DNA of 64,000 bases from Xanthomonas euroxanthea. Lineage in GTDB: Bacteria > Pseudomonadota > Gammaproteobacteria > Xanthomonadales > Xanthomonadaceae. Shown one piece after another: positions 63,335-64,000 of the stretch; positions within the stretch are counted from its first letter, which is position 1; every line of letters begins with the position of its first letter. A program made the translations under genes and the position numbers. Location: assembly GCF_900476395.1 (NCBI RefSeq), contig NZ_UIHB01000001.1, positions 1,517,385-1,581,384 of the forward strand. Direction: 5' to 3'. Below the pieces are notes generated by a model. It saw only the letters and a list, made by a program, of their open reading frames with translations, ran no database searches and had not been told where the DNA came from.

Positions 63335-64000
63335 TCAGTCCACTGCGGGCCTGGCCGCGCCGTGCCGCTCGACCCGGTTACGGCCGCCGCGCTTGGCCAC
63401 GTACAAGGCCGCATCGGCCTTCTGGAGCAGGCTGGCTCCCAGCTCGCCATCGACCGGGAAGCTGGCCACGCCGATCGAGGCCGTCACCCGCGGCAACGCG
63501 CGCTGGCCGTCGCTGACTGCCAGCGCCGCGATATGGCCGCGAATGGCCTCGGCCACACGCGCTGCCTCGGCGCCGTCGGCCTCGGGAAGAATGACCGTGA
63601 ATTCTTCGCCGCCGTAGCGGCAGGCCACGTCTTCGGCGCGCAACCGGGTCAGCAGCAACTCGCCCAGCGCCGCCAGCAGCAGATCGCCGCCGGCGTGGCC
63701 CTGGCTGTCGTTGAATTGCTTGAAGTGGTCCACGTCCAGCATCAGCACCGACAACGGCAGGCTGCGGCGTGCGCAGCGCGCCAGCTCGTGGCTGAGCGAT
63801 TCTTCCAGATAGCGGCGGTTGTACAACCCGGTCAGCGGGTCGCGAATCGACTGCCGGCGCAGCGATTCGCGCAGGCGCAGGTTGCTCAGCGCCAACGACA
63901 GCTGTTCGGCGGCCGCCTCGGCGATTTCCAGCCGCGGCATCGGCCCCGGGCCCGGCGAAGACAGGAACAGGAAGCCGAGCTGGGTGCCTTGCGCAGACAT
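63335..64000 (-). CDS. GGDEF-domain diguanylate cyclase, C-terminal part (cut by window edge)
   Basis: The visible 221 residues include the end of a GAF-like domain and a connecting helix (about 25-50) followed by a complete GGDEF domain. This has DPLTGLYNRRYLEE, MLDVDHFKQFND, active-site GGEEF in CRYGGEEFTVILPE, and DAALYVAKRGGRNRV near the end. Signature residues are intact, so it should make c-di-GMP. There is no RxxD inhibitory site in the expected position. The first visible residue is an ATG at the very edge, but the GAF fold is incomplete, so the true start lies outside. Confidence 0.92.
   Translation of the reverse strand: MSAQGTQLGFLFLSSPGPGPMPRLEIAEAAAEQLSLALSNLRLRESLRRQSIRDPLTGLYNRRYLEESLSHELARCARRSLPLSVLMLDVDHFKQFNDSQGHAGGDLLLAALGELLLTRLRAEDVACRYGGEEFTVILPEADGAEAARVAEAIRGHIAALAVSDGQRALPRVTASIGVASFPVDGELGASLLQKADAALYVAKRGGRNRVERHGAARPAVD

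Noticed and set aside
1-64000. tRNA, rRNA, CRISPR array, insertion sequence, prophage or attachment site
   Set aside because: No cloverleaf or rRNA sequence, spaced direct-repeat array, transposase or integrase product was visible in any supported frame.

Overview
The window is a contiguous stretch of a Xanthomonas chromosome. This is inferred from the high GC content, two large TonB-dependent receptors (TBDRs), the rpoE-rseA-mucD-lepA-lepB-rnc-era-recO order, and gene-boundary repeats built on GGGAATCG/CGATTCCC. I saw no rRNA, tRNA, CRISPR array or insertion sequence.

Left part (1-9.0 kb), an accessory-looking patchwork. It holds a small conserved-looking ORF, a GAF protein with a degenerate GGDEF domain, a LytS-type histidine kinase with an overlapping LytTR response regulator, and an exported BAAT-family acyl-thioester hydrolase. 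A LysR regulator is divergent from poxB (pyruvate:quinone oxidoreductase), which is followed by a half-size FUSC membrane protein and a small helical protein.

9.2-15.8 kb (minus strand) is a galactan-use locus: a TonB receptor, a GH53 endo-galactanase and a Tat-exported GH2 beta-galactosidase whose start overlaps the GH53 stop. 16.2-23.4 kb is a complete valine (isobutyryl-CoA) catabolic cluster: mmsA, acyl-CoA dehydrogenase, enoyl-CoA hydratase, 3-hydroxyisobutyryl-CoA hydrolase and mmsB. It is divergent from a RamB/PrpR/ScfR-like regulator, and matched TGCGAA-N3-TGCGAA repeats sit at both promoters. A 0.97-kb gap follows with two copies of a nested-palindrome element, then a CDF zinc exporter.

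25.5-33.9 kb is the most unusual region. A TPR-Asp/Asn beta-hydroxylase and two TPR-sulfotransferases surround a small secreted protein, next to a second TonB receptor that ends in a strong terminator. It looks like a peptide or protein modification and uptake locus with no identified substrate.

34.0-47.7 kb is mostly core: the beta-oxidation alpha subunit, the envelope-stress operon rpoE-rseA-mucD with a sigma-E-like promoter and a MucD that carries a lipobox, lepA, lepB, a DUF4845 protein, rnc, era, recO, a REC-Hpt protein and rlmD. 47.8-54.6 kb holds a CYTH phosphatase, a FrnE-like DsbA protein, a renalase-like flavoprotein, an Fe-S (PhrB-type) photolyase, nagZ, a hypoxanthine phosphoribosyltransferase, a methylthioinosine phosphorylase and a cold-shock protein.

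54.6-64.0 kb holds a flavin monooxygenase and a minus-strand DNA-repair operon of exonuclease, ATP-dependent ligase, Lhr-Core helicase and metallophosphoesterase. A 77-codon basic ORF is inserted in that operon with stop/start overlaps on both sides. Last come a G-rich heptamer/octamer repeat array, a zinc-ribbon/bactofilin pair and the C-terminal part of a GGDEF protein cut by the window edge.
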